A DNA stretch of 16,397 bases from Bacteroidales bacterium (lineage in GTDB: Bacteria > Bacteroidota > Bacteroidia > Bacteroidales > UBA932): NCBI GenBank assembly GCA_024401915.1, contig JAKSKA010000008.1:1-16397 (forward strand). The letters run 5' to 3'. This document shows, piece after piece, positions 16,215-16,397 of this stretch. How positions within the stretch are numbered: the first letter of the stretch is position 1; the number at the start of each line of letters is the position of its first letter. The position numbers and the translations under genes were made by a program. The notes beneath the pieces are model-generated. The model worked only from the letters and a program-made list of their open reading frames with translations. It had not been told where the DNA came from and searched no databases.

Positions 16215-16397
16215 GAATACGGATATGGTAAAGTTGCTTCTATCTAAAGAATGAAATACCCCGTCACCCACAAATACCGCCCTGAGTGGTAGTTTTACAA
16301 TAATGAGAATGCGAATGGCTTCTTATTGTGCAAATTTGATAGGTAATTGGTCATCACAGATGTTTATTGATACAATTGTACAAAAAGGGCGTGTTGC

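Larger units (their letters stand above)
15621..16397. other. Gene-free, repeat-bearing intergenic region
   Basis: No convincing gene is visible on either strand in these ~780 bp. The open frames present have low-complexity Arg/Pro/Ser-rich translations and no recognisable domains. The first ~290 bp are GC-rich and hold inverted and direct repeats plus recurring CGCTT(C/T)GCTC-like words. The middle has small hairpins: one at 15994-16027, and TCAGAG/CTCTGA at 16043-16048 and 16066-16071. The palindrome copy is at 16180-16214. From about 16215 to the edge the DNA turns AT-rich; no TAnnTTTG promoter or start of a gene was identified there. Confidence 0.7.

Overview
This window most likely comes from the chromosome of a GC-rich member of the Bacteroidales, probably from a gut or rumen community. 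Four things point there. Clear promoters match the Bacteroidetes pattern (a TTG element, a spacer of about 20 bp, then TAnnTTTG). Start codons have no usefully spaced Shine-Dalgarno sequence; most follow AT-rich stretches or sit a few bases after the previous stop. Several products are Bacteroidetes-typical (DUF4954 protein, a truncated PD-(D/E)XK 'transposase' of the Rpn type, GH3 with an N-terminal calcium-type loop). One signal peptide ends in SA|Q. All recognised genes lie on the + strand. No tRNA, rRNA, CRISPR array or intact insertion sequence was seen.

Layout: (1) Bases 1-87 are probably the tail of an upstream gene whose stop codon lies inside a near-perfect palindrome (72-100). A diverged copy of that palindrome sits at the other end of the window (16180-16214). 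(2) A promoter at 127-159 precedes a tightly spaced operon (179-7990, gaps of 3-8 nt): a small secreted protein of unknown function, a secreted GH3 beta-glycosidase with an unassigned C-terminal extension, a secreted six-hairpin (GH63/MGH1-like) glycosidase, and a PlpD-like patatin phospholipase fused to a POTRA domain and outer-membrane beta-barrel. (3) Straight after it (7999-8556) lies a 5'-truncated Rpn/PD-(D/E)XK gene, followed by a strong hairpin terminator at 8598-8637. (4) A separate promoter drives a secreted GH2 enzyme carrying the N-x-K motif of beta-glucuronidases (8842-10695). (5) A DUF4954 predicted beta-helix protein follows (10745-12733). (6) lepA has a promoter so close to its start codon that the mRNA may be leaderless, and it is followed after 1 nt by an exported alpha/beta hydrolase ending at an excellent terminator (15584-15620). 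(7) The last ~780 bp hold no convincing gene but several imperfect repeats and hairpins.

The GH3, six-hairpin and GH2 enzymes suggest sequential periplasmic removal of different sugars from an oligosaccharide, but no SusC/SusD pair or regulator is present, so the substrate cannot be named. No obviously new multi-gene defence or mobile system is visible. The most interesting items are the patatin/barrel protein within a glycosidase operon, the repeated palindromes, the repeat-rich tail, the possible minus-strand small RNA at 8595-8700 and the possibly leaderless lepA.
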